Source: Musa acuminata AAA Group (Eukaryota; Streptophyta; Magnoliopsida; Zingiberales; Musaceae). From it: DNA of 64,000 nucleotides. A program made the position numbers and the translations under genes. The stretch is taken from contig NC_088357.1 in NCBI RefSeq assembly GCF_036884655.1, forward strand, positions 11,587,001 through 11,651,000. The letters are read 5' to 3'. The notes below the pieces were generated by a model. The model did not search any database. It saw only the letters and a list, made by a program, of their open reading frames with translations, and was not told the DNA's origin. Shown piece after piece: positions 61,643-64,000 of this stretch. The stretch's first letter is position 1; each line of letters starts with the position of its first letter.

Positions 61643-64000
61643 GTGTCGACATCGAAGATGGAAAGGATTAATGTGCTTGAATTAGTACAAGCATCAGTGA
61701 GCAAGAAGGCTGCTTGTGTGCATCATCCCAGTTGTTTACAGACATTGTGCTGAACTGCAATGCGCTTAAATGGAAGCTTCTGGATGACATGGCAAACCCT
61801 CCTAAATGAGGTATCTATGCAAAGAGCCGATGGTCTTTTCTAATATATCTATATGTGTATTATTAAATGCTCGTCAAGTGGGATTGGCAATTTGCATCAA
61901 CAATAGTCGTTCTTTTGTCCACGAATCCCATCGACACTGTGTTGCTTTGAGTGTCACCAAGTGAAAACACTATTTCCTGAGTGCTGTTTGATAATGACAG
62001 CTCAAGAAATTGTGTTTGCCACATCTGATATTTATCCATAGGAAAGAAGAACTTGGAGATGATGAGCTTGTGGTTTGATAGTTTGAAGACAACTCAACAT
62101 TGTATCAAATATCCTAACTTGAAAAAAAAATAAAAAACAATAAAGTACTCACAACTTCAATGCTGTGACCAAATGCAAATTAATGTTAGGTTAATCTTTA
62201 TGCAAGCAAAGAACACTGTGGGTGCAGTGGAATACTATTCCCTAAAAAGATGCTCCAATTGAAGTGTTGGAACTCTCACTTTGGTTGGCTCTCAAACCAT
62301 CTTATCATCCTCATTGATTCCTTGTGCCTGTTCAGATTTAAGACCCATAGAATTGTGTTATATGAAACATCAGAGCTACTGCCATTTTTTATCCTATGGA
62401 TTCCTCATTAGTTTCTGTCAACCAAAAGGTCCTATTGATGGAATGGCCAGAACAGCACCAAAAGATGGCACTTGTTTCCTTTCCCTTTTCATACACAGAT
62501 AACTCCCCGACATATTACCTCAGTGTTAGCAGCATCCTCCATCGCCCTACTGCTATCTCCATCTCTACTTTTGGATCACAGCTCAGATGTTTGATCGTGT
62601 TATCTTCTCAAGATGCCTTCATTTCGAAGGTACCTGCAACCCACTTCTCATCTTCTTCTTCCTCCTCGAGACAAGGAAACCACTGGCTTGTCTCATTTCC
62701 AAGTACATAGACAGATAGATAGATAGATGGATAAAGATTTCACATCCTCTGGCGTGAACAAAACGGCAGTACATGTCGGTAAACCAATCATCACCGATTT
62801 TATTGGACTGATCACATCGAATTTGACTTTGATGATAGAGTAGTTGATGAATGAATAAAATGCTGACTTTTCCATGCGACGTGTTAAGTCAAATAGAAAC
62901 TCCACTAAAAACGTGTTGGTAGATTAAAAAGTCGATATAGATTTGATTTTTTTTTAATATTCATAAGAAACATCAAATTCTTCACATTATTAGTCTTTTA
63001 AATTAATCTAAAACCAAGCACAAATTTACTTATACTTCTTCCTATCACATAATTTTCTCTCATTCATTGAGAACTCAATTATTTTATCATATCCTCCCCC
63101 AAATTAAAACATAGAGATTTATGTATACGATGATCAAATCCTAATTCTTACGGTTTCTTTCTTTAACATGAAAGTTTTTCCAAGTAATTCTTTGTCACGA
63201 GCTAGTTTTCGACGATCTTTGCTTGTCGATCAAAGTTGGATCTCATTAAAGCTTAATATAATAGCCACTTGCTTAGCTTAATTTTCCATGTATCTTCCTC
63301 TCGTTAGGCTCTCCAAAGTTGCAGGTTTCAGTCGTGTCCATTGAAGCTTCAGATATTCTCAATCTAGGTTGGCCTATCTTCATCAGGATTAATGGGTGAA
63401 TGATCAACAGACCGACCATATTATGCTCGTAGGTACTCATTGAAGTGTCATTTATGTGGATTGATGTAGCAGCTACGTGTATCTTAACAGTTCATATGGG
63501 GATGATGTGACAAATCGAAGATGATTGGCTGCAAGTTGGCAACATTATCACCGTATCAGTAACACATATCGATGTCATTCAACATCGATATGAATGCTTT
63601 TTGTTAGTGAATAGTTTGGGTAGAGAATTAAATAGTCAACCATAGCTATCATATCTTAATATCAAAGAAGAAAATTTAAAGCTAATGGTGGAAGAATAAA
63701 TCCACCTCCAATAAAATATCATCTTTACATGTAAATGGGATTTTATCTCCAATTCTTAGTAATGGGACCCATAGGGTTAATTAAATACATAACCCTAACC
63801 ATAATACACGTGTTAGATGAGAAGAGAAAAAAAAGGATAAATAGGAGAGAAAAAAAGATTGGACGATTGTTCGACATATCGATCGTTATTGATTCGAACA
63901 CCATGCTCTATGAATTGATCGATGATATTTGAGGTTTTTTTTTTACTCAATTTTCTCGTGTTATCCTCTAGTTATTTTATAATGGAAGAATTAATCTGAT
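61643..64000. other. Right flank, no gene recognised
   Basis: Open frames at 61487-61753 and 62281-62710 (plus) either overlap the HSP60 fragment or have no family resemblance. A (GATA)n-like AGATAGATAGATAGATGGATA run occurs at 62711-62731. The rest is AT-rich. Confidence 0.5.

Noticed and set aside
61487..61753. Plus-strand frame of 88 codons
   Set aside because: It overlaps the HSP60 fragment antisense and has no resemblance of its own.

Overview
This is a plant nuclear window. The evidence is intron-rich genes with GT..AG splice sites, AT-rich intergenic DNA, LTR retrotransposon relics, and a GC-rich short hAT-type repeat plus a GTACC-rich repeat. From memory I associate both repeats with Musa (banana) or a close Zingiberales relative; the genus is an inference. 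No prokaryotic, CRISPR, rRNA or tRNA feature was seen.

Layout, left to right. An ankyrin-repeat protein gene (minus strand) enters from the left edge; its first two coding exons are at 6140-6060 and 1980-1893, and its 4.1-kb first intron holds a 208-bp hAT element and a GTACC-rich repeat. A weak LTR-like stretch (6.8-7.27 kb) and a (TC)15 tract follow. Next are an FMN-dependent NADPH:quinone reductase-like gene (8671-12694, plus, 3 exons, 198 aa), a Vma12/TMEM199-type V-ATPase assembly factor (14446-16652, plus, 4 exons, 208 aa) and a cytokinin type-A response regulator (20534-18869, minus, 5 exons, 200 aa).

The middle is dominated by condensin subunit CAP-D2 (40635 to about 24907, minus, about 17 exons, about 1323 aa). 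Its 7.9-kb intron 12 contains a decayed, paired-LTR Ty3/gypsy element in the opposite orientation. That element is itself hit by an 802-bp hAT element (in the 5' LTR) and by a GTACC-rich repeat (in the reverse transcriptase). NOP56, the box C/D snoRNP core protein, follows on the same strand (47868-42348, 8 exons, 558 aa), with a telo-box and a TGGGCC site II motif upstream, as is usual for ribosome-biogenesis genes.

The right quarter (48-64 kb) has no gene I believe intact. It holds a SINAT-type RING E3 ligase pseudogene (54.36-55.78 kb), a Ty1/copia RT-RNase H relic (60.2-61.3 kb) butted against a fragment of mitochondrial HSP60 (61.39-61.64 kb, minus), and AT-rich DNA.

The genes are ordinary housekeeping and signalling loci with no evident shared pathway. 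I see no novel multi-gene system. The most informative structures are the two hAT copies with perfect 8-bp target duplications, the nested insertions in the CAP-D2 intron, and the two pseudogenes. Exon coordinates were derived by hand from splice signals, reading-frame continuity and remembered family sequences.
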